64,000 bases of DNA from an uncultured Lachnospiraceae bacterium (GTDB taxonomy: Bacteria; Bacillota; Clostridia; Lachnospirales; Lachnospiraceae): assembly GCA_910584915.1 (NCBI GenBank), contig CAJUDM010000003.1, forward strand, positions 84,236 through 148,235, read 5' to 3'. The notes below the pieces were generated by a model, which was not told where the DNA came from, made no database searches, and was given only the letters and a program-made list of their open reading frames with translations. Position 1 is the first letter of the stretch, and the number at the start of each line of letters is the position of its first letter. Position numbers and translations under genes: made by a program. Below are positions 50,836-60,258 of this stretch, one piece after another.

Positions 50836-50848
50836 TAATTATTGACAA
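50820..50848 (-). promoter_or_regulatory. Promoter of the toxin-antitoxin module
   Basis: Read on the minus strand: TTGTCA (50848-50843), a 17-bp spacer and TATATT (50825-50820), about 52 bases before the antitoxin ATG at 50768. Confidence 0.7.
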
Positions 50849-50918
50849 TGAATTAAAATGTATGTACAATTGATTGATTTAATGATTTACAAATGAAACG
50901 TTGATCATTTCCGGTTGT

Positions 50919-52469
50919 TTACCGGCCGCGCCTGCGGTATTCGGCGGGGCTCATTTCGTACTGTTTTCTGAATTTCTGGTGAAAGTAATCCACGTTTTTA
51001 TAGCCCACCTGTTCCGCTATCTCGTAGACTTTCATGGTGGTTTCATCCAAGAGGCGAACGGCTTCGGTGAGGCGGACATGGTCCAGGTAGCTGTTGAAGT
51101 TCTGTCCCATCTTCTGGTTGAACAGTTTTCCCAGATAGGAGCTGTTGTAGCCGAAGAGGGGCGCGATGGTCTCCAGCTTCAGGGACTGGCTGTAGTTCTG
51201 GCTGATATAGTACAGGATATCGTCGAACACGCTGTCGCTGGAGTTGTTGCCGATGGCGCGGATGACCATCTCGAACTGTTCCGAGAAGTAGCGCATGATC
51301 TCGTAGAGATATCTCTTGTTCTCGATCAGTTCAATGATGGCGGCGTTGGAGGCGAAGGGGATCTCCATCCTGCTGTAGAGGGCTGTGACGGACTGTTTGA
51401 CCTGCAGGAAGATACCGCTCAGGAAGTATTTGATCTGGGAGACTTCGTTCTGGCAGGTATAGAGCATGCGGGACAGTTCTTCCAGCGCGGAAAAGACTTC
51501 TCTGCGGTTATACGCCTGGATATAGGAAAGCAGTCTCTCGCTGTAGTCGTTGGAGGCCTCCATATCCAGGGGGAGCAGGGCGGCAGTTTTCTCCGGAAGC
51601 GTCTCGTAGGACAGCACATGCTGGTTTTCGCTGCAGAAAAAGCGTCTCTCCATCAGTTCTTTTGCGGCGCTGTAGGAGTCTCCGATTTGTTCCGGGTGGT
51701 GGACGGCGGGGCCGTAGGCGAGAAAGAGCCCGTCGAGCGGGGAGCCTTTCTGGGGGCCGGTGTTTTCATAGTGGCGCAGGCAGGATCTGAATTTGTCCAG
51801 GGCGTAGGCGCCTTTGAGCAGCACCACATCGTAGGAGTCGAGCGTGATCTGTTCAAAAAAGCTGTAATCCCGGTTGGATACCCGCAGGAGATCCGCAAAG
51901 CTATAGGAGTGAAACCAGGGGGAGTACCATTCGCAGATCACGACCTGATAGACAGGGTGTAAAAGTCCCATTTCCGCATAGTTGATGGCGGGATTTAATT
52001 CTCTGCCGGTGAGCAGGTCGGTCAGGACGGGAGGTTTCGCTTTCGTAAAATACTGCCGGTAGGAGTTTTTCATGTGTACCTGTCGGTGTATTTTCTCCCG
52101 GATCGTGAGGAGGGCTTTTGTCAGTTCATCCTCATCGATGGGTTTTGTCAGGTAGAAGGAGACGCCGAAGCGGATGGCGGTCTGGGCATACTTGAATTCC
52201 GAGTATCCGCTGAGGATGATAAAGTCTCCGGCATAGCCCGCGTTTCGGGCTTTTTCGATGAGCTGTGTGCCGGAGAGTTTCGGCATACGGATGTCGAGGA
52301 GTACCAGATCGGGCTGCAGATATTCTATTTTTTCCAGTGTGTCTTCCCCGTTTGCGGCTTCCCCGCAGATCGAGAAGCCCAGAGCGTCCCATTCCACAAG
52401 GCAGCGCAGGCCTTCTCTCACGATGGGTTCATCATCCGCGATCAGTACGCGTATCAGCATCTGTTCCAT
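50919..52469 (-). CDS. yesN: YesN-like response regulator with AraC output domain
   Basis: A 516-residue cytoplasmic regulator. The receiver domain (1-120) has acidic residues D12 and D13, the phospho-acceptor D59 in DLVLLDIRMP and the switch lysine in YLTKPIDEDE. A long linker (about 130-400) follows, and the C-terminal AraC helix-turn-helix pair (about 410-510) ends AEQVGYKNVDYFHQKFRKQYEMSPAEYRRR. The start is set at 52469 by GGAGGATAATTTC. It is cotranscribed after the YesM-like kinase gene, and probably activates the adjacent sugar genes. Confidence 0.92.
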   Translation of the reverse strand: MEQMLIRVLIADDEPIVREGLRCLVEWDALGFSICGEAANGEDTLEKIEYLQPDLVLLDIRMPKLSGTQLIEKARNAGYAGDFIILSGYSEFKYAQTAIRFGVSFYLTKPIDEDELTKALLTIREKIHRQVHMKNSYRQYFTKAKPPVLTDLLTGRELNPAINYAEMGLLHPVYQVVICEWYSPWFHSYSFADLLRVSNRDYSFFEQITLDSYDVVLLKGAYALDKFRSCLRHYENTGPQKGSPLDGLFLAYGPAVHHPEQIGDSYSAAKELMERRFFCSENQHVLSYETLPEKTAALLPLDMEASNDYSERLLSYIQAYNRREVFSALEELSRMLYTCQNEVSQIKYFLSGIFLQVKQSVTALYSRMEIPFASNAAIIELIENKRYLYEIMRYFSEQFEMVIRAIGNNSSDSVFDDILYYISQNYSQSLKLETIAPLFGYNSSYLGKLFNQKMGQNFNSYLDHVRLTEAVRLLDETTMKVYEIAEQVGYKNVDYFHQKFRKQYEMSPAEYRRRGR

Positions 52470-52493
52470 GAAATTATCCTCCATTCCGGTTGT

Positions 52494-54286
52494 CTACCCG
52501 ATTGATTCCGCCGGGAGTTTCAGGGTGATGAGAGTTCCCTTCCCGAAGGCGCTTTCTATGGTGAGCAACGCCTGTTCTTTGTAGCACAGGCGAATTCTCT
52601 GCGCAATGTTGTGCAGGCCGATGCTGTCATCGGAAGAGGTGTCCGAATGGTGGATGCGCTCGAGGAGCTGTTCCAGTTCTTCCGATTTCATACCGATCCC
52701 GTCATCCCGGACGGTCAGCAGCAGATAGTCTTTCTGTCTTTCGGCAAGGATCGCGATGTGTCCGTCCCTGTCCGCGTCCCGCAGGCCGTGGATAAAGGCG
52801 TTCTCCACAATGGGCTGGAGCAGCAGGGGCAGGATGGGGAATTCTTCAATCGGGGGGTTGATTCCTGCACGGTGATGGAAAAATCGATCCTGTCGCCGAA
52901 GCGGAGTTTCTGTATGGCGAGGTAGGTGCGGATATAGTCCAGTTCCCGTCCGAGGGTGGTGAATTCGGTGGTGGTGGTCTCCAGGACGTAGTGCATGGAT
53001 TTCCCCAGCAGTTTGATGGAGGTGGCGACGGTTTTGTTGTTGCTCGTAAGCGCCTGCATGCGTATGGTCTCCAGCGTGTTGTAGAGAAAGTGGGGGTTGA
53101 TCTGGCTGGCGAGCATCTTGAATTCCATCTGCTGCTGGCGGTTGATCAGTTGTTGTTTTGCCAGTCTTTCTTCGTAGTAGCGCGCTTCTTTTTCGTGGAT
53201 CAGTTCCACGGTCTGTCTCAGGTCCAGGAAGGTTTCCTGCAGTTCGTCGTTTCCCTGAAAGTGGTCGATGATGTTGTAATCTCCCAGGCTTGCCTGGTGC
53301 ATGGCGGTTTTCAGTGTGGTGATGCGGGCGCTCAGGTAGCGGGAGAAAAACCAGATGATCATGGCGGGGGCGGCGATGGCGATCAGCAGGATGAACAGGT
53401 AGGTCAGCACGATGCGCCGGATGTTTTCATAGGCGTGAAGATCGGCAGTCTCGATATAAAAGAGGCTGTCTGTCTTGTAGGCGGTGAGGCTGCATATGCT
53501 GGCGAGGGTATTTTTTCCGTCGATGGTGATCGGTCCGCAAAAGGAGGGCGAGAGATTTCCTTCCTCCGGGAGGGGGAGTCTGCCCTGCAGGTATGAGTGG
53601 TCGGAGGCATAGAGGACGGGGGCGTCCGCCAAGGAGATCAGGATCAGGTGGCTGTTTTCGCCGATTCGATTTTTCAGGTAGTTGCTGTCGAGCCTGATGA
53701 CAAGGTAGGCGGTGCGGGACTGGGTGGCGATGGGGATCCGGCGGATCAGCGTGAGCTGGCTGGGATCCTGGAAGTCGCGGTCGTCAGTGGACAGGGTTGT
53801 CCATGTCTGCCAGCGGGTATCTCCGATGGCGGCGTACCAGTCCTGTCCGTCATAGCCGGCGGGCAGGGAGCTGATGAAGGGGCTCTCCGGTATGATGGGA
53901 TTGTCCGTGTAGATGTGGACGGAGGAGATGGCGGCGTTGTGCTGCAGCAGGGAATCCATGGCTGTCTCGATCCGGCGGTAGGCGCTCTCGTACTGCAGCA
54001 TGGGCGTTTCCGCGGCAAACAGGCGCATACAGTCGTCGCCACCAAGGAGGGTCTCGCTGGCGGTGTAGATGGAGGTGGTGATGTCGAACAGGATGGAGCG
54101 CACGCGGACGCCGTCCTCCACGACGAGGGATTCGTACTGGCGCAGGAGCTGGGTGCGCGCCTGTCCTGCGGCAAAGAGGCCGAGGAGTGCGATCGGGAGA
54201 AAGGCGCAGGCGAAAAAGACCAGAAGGATCTGCTGTGTGATCTTCAGATTGGAGAGAAACAGAAAGTTTTTGATCTTTGTCTTCAT
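52494..54286 (-). pseudogene. yesM: YesM-like sensor kinase with a frameshift
   Basis: A sensor histidine kinase split by a -1 shift. The first frame (54286 to about 52855) has two membrane helices (about 17-38 and 295-315), an extracellular sensor region, a HAMP segment and the phosphorylation motif SQINPHFLYNTLETIRM. It leaves frame after TVQES. The second frame (about 52860-52494) resumes with LQPIVENAFIHGLRDADRDG, DDGIGM (N and G1 boxes) and SIGLHNI. The break lies in a C6 run (G6 on the + strand, 52852-52857); seven C would restore a 597-residue kinase. Whether this is a true mutation, a phase-variable tract or a sequence error cannot be told here. Confidence 0.85.
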
Positions 54287-54509
54287 CTTCGGTACGGCTC
54301 CTGTATTTTTATAGTCTTATTTTAAAAGATTTGGCGGAAAAAAAACACACTAATTTTTAGAGTAATTTAAGTGCAAAAATTCCAGTATTATTTTCAGGAG
54401 AAATTGTGTAGCATGGGAGCGAACGGGCATCCGAGGCGGGAGAAGGGCACATGCCGGGAATCCGGGGGCGGATGCGGAAGAGAGAAATGATATAAGGAGA
54501 GATAATGTC

Positions 54510-56849
54510 ATGAAATTTAGTAACGGATGTTGGCTGCAGAGGGAGAGGTGCGCCTGTTTCAGTCCGGCACAGGTGATGCAGACGATCGTGGAGGAGAGAG
54601 GGGTCACCCTGATCGCGCCGACGGCGCCTGTTGTGCAGAAAGGGGATACTCTGGGGGGTGTGAATCTGACGATAGAGATCACGGTTCCGATGCCGGATGT
54701 GATCCGGGTCAGGACGAGCCATTTTCTCGGCGCGGCGGACAATGGGCCTGTTTTTGAGCTGAATGTGGGGGAGGCGCCGGCGGAGGTGGAGGAGACGGAG
54801 GATCTGCTGGTGGTGAGGAGCAGGAAACTGCGGCTGGAAGTAAAGAAGGATCCCTTCGGGATGACTTTTTACCGGGGGGATAAGAAGCTTTGCAGCAGCG
54901 GGAAGAGGGATCTCGCATATATGAAGACGGACTGGCGGGGGAATGATTATTACGTCAGGAGCGGCGATCGGGACGCTTATATGCGTCAGATGCTTTCTCT
55001 GAGCGTGGGGGAACTGATCTACGGGCTCGGGGAGCGGTTCACGCCGTTTGTGAAAAACGGTCAGAGTGTGGAGATCTGGAATGAGGACGGCGGTACATCC
55101 ACCGAGCTCAGCTATAAGAATATTCCGTTTTATCTGTCCGGGCGGGGGTATGGTGTATTTGTAAACCATACGGAGAGGGTGTCCTTTGAGATCGGTACGG
55201 AGGCGGTGGATAAGGTGGAGTTTTCCGTGCCGGGGGAGACGTTAGACTATTTTCTGATCGGCGGGGAGGATCTGAAGGGGGTGCTGGAGAATTACACGGC
55301 GCTGACCGGGAGGCCGCCTCTGCCGGACGCCTGGACTTTCGGGCTCTGGCTGTCCACTTCGTTCACGACGGACTACGATGAGGATACTGTGATGAGCTTT
55401 GTGGAGGGTATGCGGGAGCGGGATATACCGCTGAGCGTGTTTCACTTTGACTGTTTCTGGATGAGGGAGTACAGGTGGTGTGATTTTATGTGGGATTCCC
55501 GTGTCTTTCCGGAGCCGGAGAAGATGCTTGAGAGGCTTCATAAGAGGGGGTTAAGAGTCTGCGTCTGGATCAATCCCTATATCGGGCAGGCGTCCCCTCT
55601 GTTTGGGGAGGGGATGGAGCGGGGGTATTTCCTGAGACGTCCGGACGGTTCCGTGTGGCAGTGGGATATGTGGCAACCGGGTATGGCGGTGGTGGATTTT
55701 ACGAATCCGGAGGCCTGTCTCTGGTATCAGGAGAAGCTTAAGGCGTTGGTGGATATGGGGGTGGACTGCTTCAAGACGGATTTCGGCGAGAGGATCCCTG
55801 TGGATTGTGTCTACGCAAACGGTATGGATCCGGAGAAGATGCATAATTTTTATACATATCTGTATAATAAGGCGGTCTATGAGGTGTTGGAGGAAAAGAG
55901 AGGGGAGGGGAGAGGCGTCCTGTTCTCGCGCTCGGCGACGGTGGGGGGACAGAAGTTCCCGGTGCACTGGGGCGGGGATTGTTGGTCCATCTACCCGGCG
56001 ATGGAACAGAGTCTGCGGGGCGGGCTGTCCCTGCAGTTGTCCGGTTTTGGGTTCTGGAGCCATGATATCGGCGGTTTTGAGCATACGTCGACGGCGGACG
56101 TCTACAAGAGGTGGTGCGCTTTCGGGCTGCTCTCCTCCCACAGCAGGCTGCACGGGAGTACCTCCTACCGTGTTCCCTGGGCTTACGATGAGGAGGCGGT
56201 GGAGGTTCTGCGGTTTTTTACAAGGCTGAAGCTGCGTCTGATGCCTTATCTGTACGCCGCGGCGATGCAGGCGCACAGGAGGGGGATCCCGGTGATGCGC
56301 GCGATGGTGCTGGAGTTCCCTGAGGACGTTGCCTGCCGGTATCTGGATAAGCAGTATATGCTGGGGGACGACCTGCTGATATCGCCGATCATGAACGAGG
56401 AGGGGATCGGGGAGTACTATCTGCCGGAGGGCGTCTGGACAAACTTTTTTACCGGGGAGAGGCGGGAAGGGGGACATTGGTACTCGGAGCGTTACGGGTA
56501 CTGTGATATTCCGCTGTGGGTGCGTCCAAACAGTATCGTCGCCTTCGGCGCCGGGGAGGAGAGTCCGGAATATGATTATGTGGAGGGGACGGCATTCCGC
56601 GTCTATGAGTTGAAGGAGGGCGAGACGGTATTGACTTCTGTGGTCAGCGGAACGGAGAAGAGGGAGATATTCTCCATAACCGCGGAGAGGGAGAAGGACG
56701 AGATCGTGCTCCAGATCGACGGGCAGGGTAGTTTCACGGTGGAGCTGATCGGTGTGTGGGTGAAGAGCGCGCGCGGCGCCAGGTGGGAAGTGCGCGAGGA
56801 CAGGACGGTGCTCTCGGAGTGCGGAGAGTGCGTGAGGGTGCAACTGTAG
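54510..56849 (+). CDS. yicI: GH31 alpha-xylosidase, YicI-like
   Basis: A 779-residue family 31 glycosidase closely following E. coli YicI: YGLGERFTPFVKNGQSVEIW, FHFDCFWMREYRWCDFMWD and FKTDFGERIP all correspond. The nucleophile is D424 and the acid/base D490 in VHWGGDCW. The FHFDCFWM motif marks alpha-xylosidase rather than alpha-glucosidase specificity. No signal peptide, so it removes xylose from imported oligosaccharides such as isoprimeverose units. It diverges from the YesM/YesN pair. The 223-bp gap (54287-54509) holds AT-rich DNA and a good AAGGAGAG site before the ATG; I could not fix a promoter. Confidence 0.93.
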   Translation: MKFSNGCWLQRERCACFSPAQVMQTIVEERGVTLIAPTAPVVQKGDTLGGVNLTIEITVPMPDVIRVRTSHFLGAADNGPVFELNVGEAPAEVEETEDLLVVRSRKLRLEVKKDPFGMTFYRGDKKLCSSGKRDLAYMKTDWRGNDYYVRSGDRDAYMRQMLSLSVGELIYGLGERFTPFVKNGQSVEIWNEDGGTSTELSYKNIPFYLSGRGYGVFVNHTERVSFEIGTEAVDKVEFSVPGETLDYFLIGGEDLKGVLENYTALTGRPPLPDAWTFGLWLSTSFTTDYDEDTVMSFVEGMRERDIPLSVFHFDCFWMREYRWCDFMWDSRVFPEPEKMLERLHKRGLRVCVWINPYIGQASPLFGEGMERGYFLRRPDGSVWQWDMWQPGMAVVDFTNPEACLWYQEKLKALVDMGVDCFKTDFGERIPVDCVYANGMDPEKMHNFYTYLYNKAVYEVLEEKRGEGRGVLFSRSATVGGQKFPVHWGGDCWSIYPAMEQSLRGGLSLQLSGFGFWSHDIGGFEHTSTADVYKRWCAFGLLSSHSRLHGSTSYRVPWAYDEEAVEVLRFFTRLKLRLMPYLYAAAMQAHRRGIPVMRAMVLEFPEDVACRYLDKQYMLGDDLLISPIMNEEGIGEYYLPEGVWTNFFTGERREGGHWYSERYGYCDIPLWVRPNSIVAFGAGEESPEYDYVEGTAFRVYELKEGETVLTSVVSGTEKREIFSITAEREKDEIVLQIDGQGSFTVELIGVWVKSARGARWEVREDRTVLSECGECVRVQL

Positions 56850-56983
56850 GCGTATGGATTCCGGGGCGCGAATGTAATTCGAAACGGAGAGCCCGGATCA
56901 TGCAAAAGAGCAGGGGAGGAGCTGTGGTGTGGCAGCTGTTTTGCTTTATACGCAGGGATCTGATAATGGAAGGAGTGAACAGG

Positions 56984-59236
56984 ATGACCAGAACATTGGA
57001 GGAAAAGGTGGAAGCGTTGTCGGCGGAGCTGACGACGGAGGAGAAGGTGCGGATGATACACGGCGCCGGGCTCTTTCAGAGCGGGGATGTGAAGAGGCTT
57101 GGCATCCCGCCTCTGAAACTGTCGGATGGTCCGATGGGGGTGCGGCAGGAGTTTCAGAATGAGGACTGGATCCCGCTCGGAAATTCGGACGATTATGTGA
57201 CATACGGTCCCTGTAACAGTGCGGTGGCTGCCACCTGGAACCGGGAGCTGGCATATCAGGCGAGGAAGGTTCTCGGGGAGGAAGCGAGGGGGAGAGGAAA
57301 GGATGTGATACTGGCGCCGGGCATCAATATCAAGCGGGTGCCGGTCTGCGGGCGGGATTTTGAGTATATGAGTGAGGATCCTTTTCTGACGGCGCAGATG
57401 GCGGTCCCCATGATAAAGGGGATTCAGGAGGCGGATGTGGCGGCCTGCGTCAAGCATTTTGCGCTAAATTCCCAGGAGACGGAACGGGTGTGGGTGAACG
57501 TGGAGATCGATGAGAGAGCCCTCCGTGAGATTTATCTGCCGGGGTTTGAGGCGGCGGTGAAAGAGGGGGGAGCGCTCTCACTGATGGGAGCCTACAATCT
57601 GTTCCGGGGAGTCCATTGCTGTGAGAGCAGCGCATTGCTCGGGGATATCCTGCGGGAGGAGTGGGGGTTCGACGGCATGGTGGTCACGGACTGGGGCGCG
57701 CTCCACGATACGCAGGCGGCGGCCAATGCGCCGGTGGATCTGGAGATGTCGGTGACGAGTGATTTCGACGAGTATTATCTGGCTGATCCGCTTTTGAAGG
57801 CATTGCGGGAGGGGTTTGTCAGTGAGGCCGTCATCGATGAGAAGGTGAAAAATATCCTCAGGCTTATGCTGCGTCTTAAGATGATAGACGTCGCGGAGAC
57901 GGAGAATCAGGATAAAAACCGGGATGAGATCCGGGTGACGGCGGTTCCCCGGACGGATAGGAAGAGAGGGGCTTACAATACCGCGCAGAACCGCGCCGCT
58001 GCTTTGGAGACGGCGCGGGAGTCGATCGTCCTGCTGAAAAACGAGGATGGCAGGCTGCCGCTTGCGCCTGAGAACTGTAAGAAGCTGCTGGTGATCGGGG
58101 ACAATGCGGAGAGGCTCCATGCGGCGGGAGGCGGCAGCGCGGAGATAAAGGCGCTGTATGAGATATCGCCCCTGATGGGGATAAAAGGCCTGCTCGGGGG
58201 AAACTGCGAGGTGAAATTTGCCAGGGGTTGTTATATTGTGCCGAAGGACATTCGGGCGGATGTGAGCTGGCAGAAGAGCAGTATCGACGACGAGAAGGTC
58301 GAGGATGATTTTATGAAAAACCGCGGCGTATCAGATGAGGAGATCGTCAAAAAGCAGAGAGAACTCAGGGAGGAGGCTGTGGCTCTCGCGAAGGAGGCGG
58401 ACGAGGTGATCGTCATCGGTGGTTTAAACCATGACTATGATGTGGAGGGCTATGACAGGGAGGATCTGACGCTGCCCTATGCGCAGGATGAGCTGATCTC
58501 GGCGGTGCTGGATGTAAAGCCGGAGGCAGTGATCGTGATGAGAGCGGGGAGTCCGGTGTCCATGGAAAAATGGGAAGATCGGGCGAAGGCGATCGTCTGG
58601 GACTGGTATTCCGGTATGGAGGGAGGGAACGCGCTGGCGGAGGTACTCTTCGGGAGGGTGAATCCCTCCGGGAAGCTGCCGGAGTCGATTCCCTTCAGGC
58701 TGGAGGATTGCCCGGCGGCGGTGTTCGGAGAGTATCCCGGGAGGGCGCTCTCGGAGGAGGAGAAGGGCCGCATGAATGCCCGTCTCACTGAGGAGTACAG
58801 GGAGGGGCTTTTGGTGGGCTATCGATATTATGATGCCGCCCGCGTGCCAGTGCAGTTCTGCTTCGGGCACGGGCTCTCCTACACGGAATTTTCATATGGC
58901 AACCTGAGGTTGTCTGAGGGGAGAGGCAGAGAAGAGTTCCTGGAGGTTTCCCTGGAGGTGGAGAACATCGGGCAGGTGAAGGGGATGGAGACCGTGCAGA
59001 TTTACGTGGAAAAGAAGGGGCGGGATGAGAAGGAACCGGGAAAGCAGCTCAGCGGGTTTGAGAAAATCTCTCTGGAGCCCGGCGAGAGAAAGCGGGTGAG
59101 GATCTGCCTGCAGGAGAGGGCGTTCAGCGCGTGGGATGCCGGGGAGGGGAGATTTGTCAAAAGAGCCGGGGAGTACTGTATTTATGCGGGGAGCTCTCTG
59201 GAGGATATCCGGCTCTCGGGGGAGATTTCGGTGTGA
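56984..59236 (+). CDS. GH3 beta-glucosidase
   Basis: A 750-residue family 3 glycoside hydrolase. The (beta/alpha)8 domain (1-about 330) has KLSDGPMGVR, VKHFALNS and the nucleophile D236 in MVVTDWGALHDT. The alpha/beta sandwich (about 350-590) follows, then a fibronectin-III-like domain (about 640-750). There is no signal peptide. It removes beta-glucose from imported oligosaccharides. ATG 56984 follows GGAAGGAG; the open frame reaches back into the GH31 gene without support. It starts 135 bases after the alpha-xylosidase gene and is probably in its operon. Confidence 0.94.
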   Translation: MTRTLEEKVEALSAELTTEEKVRMIHGAGLFQSGDVKRLGIPPLKLSDGPMGVRQEFQNEDWIPLGNSDDYVTYGPCNSAVAATWNRELAYQARKVLGEEARGRGKDVILAPGINIKRVPVCGRDFEYMSEDPFLTAQMAVPMIKGIQEADVAACVKHFALNSQETERVWVNVEIDERALREIYLPGFEAAVKEGGALSLMGAYNLFRGVHCCESSALLGDILREEWGFDGMVVTDWGALHDTQAAANAPVDLEMSVTSDFDEYYLADPLLKALREGFVSEAVIDEKVKNILRLMLRLKMIDVAETENQDKNRDEIRVTAVPRTDRKRGAYNTAQNRAAALETARESIVLLKNEDGRLPLAPENCKKLLVIGDNAERLHAAGGGSAEIKALYEISPLMGIKGLLGGNCEVKFARGCYIVPKDIRADVSWQKSSIDDEKVEDDFMKNRGVSDEEIVKKQRELREEAVALAKEADEVIVIGGLNHDYDVEGYDREDLTLPYAQDELISAVLDVKPEAVIVMRAGSPVSMEKWEDRAKAIVWDWYSGMEGGNALAEVLFGRVNPSGKLPESIPFRLEDCPAAVFGEYPGRALSEEEKGRMNARLTEEYREGLLVGYRYYDAARVPVQFCFGHGLSYTEFSYGNLRLSEGRGREEFLEVSLEVENIGQVKGMETVQIYVEKKGRDEKEPGKQLSGFEKISLEPGERKRVRICLQERAFSAWDAGEGRFVKRAGEYCIYAGSSLEDIRLSGEISV

Positions 59237-59246
59237 GAGGAGTATT

Positions 59247-60086
59247 TCACTCAATGGTCTCCAGGTACGCCGAATAGCTCGCGGTCCCGCCGTACTCGTT
59301 ATTGGTATTCCACCGGGCGGTTATCTCATAGATATAAGCGCCCGGTTTCAGAGTCACCACATTTCCGCTGACATCTACATCTTCGCTCTCTGCGCTGGCA
59401 TCCGCCCAGTGTTCATCGCTCCAGCATCGGACGCTTACGGCGTCGGGCTCCCAGGAGAATCTCAGCGTTGCTGTCCCTTCTGTTGTCTCGAGCAGGGGCA
59501 GCAGGTCTCTGCAGTCGAGCGGGTGAGCGCTATCGGCTTCCGTCGCTGTGACAGTTCCGTCGCCGTTGTTTTTCTGCCAGGAGTAGGCGCCGAGCAGTGC
59601 CCCGCAAGCCGTCTGGTCGCTCACGACGGTGAGGGCGGGCGGCTCCTCGGATATGAAGATGGAGTCTTCGTCATTCAACAGTTCGTTGGCATATTGATTC
59701 AGTGCCTCGCAGGGCTCGTATTCGGTGCGGTAACCAACACCGTCGATCACGAGGAAGGGGTTGTATTCCATGATCCTTGTATAGCTACCGTCCGTCATCG
59801 TCAGGGAAAAGGTGGCTGCCTGCCCGCAGTAGTCTCTGTAGGAATTATCTTTTTCATAGATGGCCACATCTCTTAAAAGGGCGGCGAGCTCTTCCGTCTC
59901 GACGATCTGGATCGTCTTATCGGGCGGCGTCAGCTGTACTGTCGCCCACGCGATGTCGGATGCGTTCAGGTCTTCAAACGGTTTTCCGGGATGCAGTCTT
60001 TTGCCGCCGCCTGCGGCGAGAAAGATTGTGATGCCTGTAAGCAGTGCCAGGCATATCAGTGAAAGGATAAGCGTTCTTTTTTTCAT
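59247..60086 (-). CDS. Membrane-anchored protein of unknown function
   Basis: A 279-residue protein with an N-terminal membrane segment (MKKRTLILSLICLALLTGI start) and no lipobox, so it is anchored or secreted. Residues 45-130 are mixed alpha/beta with the segment TIQIVETEELAALLRDVAIY. The C-terminus (about 155-279) includes ACGALLGAYSWQKNNGDGTVTATEADSAHPLD and GNVVTLKPGAYIYEITARWN. This end resembles the tails of BlaR1-like antirepressor proteins in clostridia, as far as I recall. ATG 60086 follows GGAGGATTGACC on the minus strand. Convergent with GH3 and divergent from the kinase at 60259. Confidence 0.6.
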   Translation of the reverse strand: MKKRTLILSLICLALLTGITIFLAAGGGKRLHPGKPFEDLNASDIAWATVQLTPPDKTIQIVETEELAALLRDVAIYEKDNSYRDYCGQAATFSLTMTDGSYTRIMEYNPFLVIDGVGYRTEYEPCEALNQYANELLNDEDSIFISEEPPALTVVSDQTACGALLGAYSWQKNNGDGTVTATEADSAHPLDCRDLLPLLETTEGTATLRFSWEPDAVSVRCWSDEHWADASAESEDVDVSGNVVTLKPGAYIYEITARWNTNNEYGGTASYSAYLETIE

Positions 60087-60225
60087 GGTCAATCCTCCGT
60101 TATCTGTACAGTGGTGAAAAAATCGAAAAGTGTTTCAGTTATTGTAAATATCGTCTCGAAAAAACAGAAAACCGCAAAAAAACAGAGTATAAGTCAAATT
60201 TCTATATAAAATTATTGCTTTCCCT

Positions 60226-60245
60226 CATGTTATACTTATAACATG
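60226..60245. promoter_or_regulatory. Palindrome upstream of the second YesM gene
   Basis: CATGTTATACTTATAACATG has 9-bp perfect arms around CT. It contains TATACT, a possible -10, and ends just before the GGGGGG-type ribosome site of the kinase gene. It may be an operator or the leader hairpin. Confidence 0.55.
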
Positions 60246-60258
60246 GGGGGAAATCATT

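Noticed and set aside
50901..51962. A 353-codon + strand open frame opposite the YesN gene
   Set aside because: It is the antisense shadow of a clearly conserved regulator, has no ribosome site and reads as a low-quality protein.
55551..56843. A 430-codon minus-strand open frame opposite the alpha-xylosidase gene
   Set aside because: Shadow of a gene with intact catalytic residues; His/Arg/Pro-rich translation typical of antisense frames.
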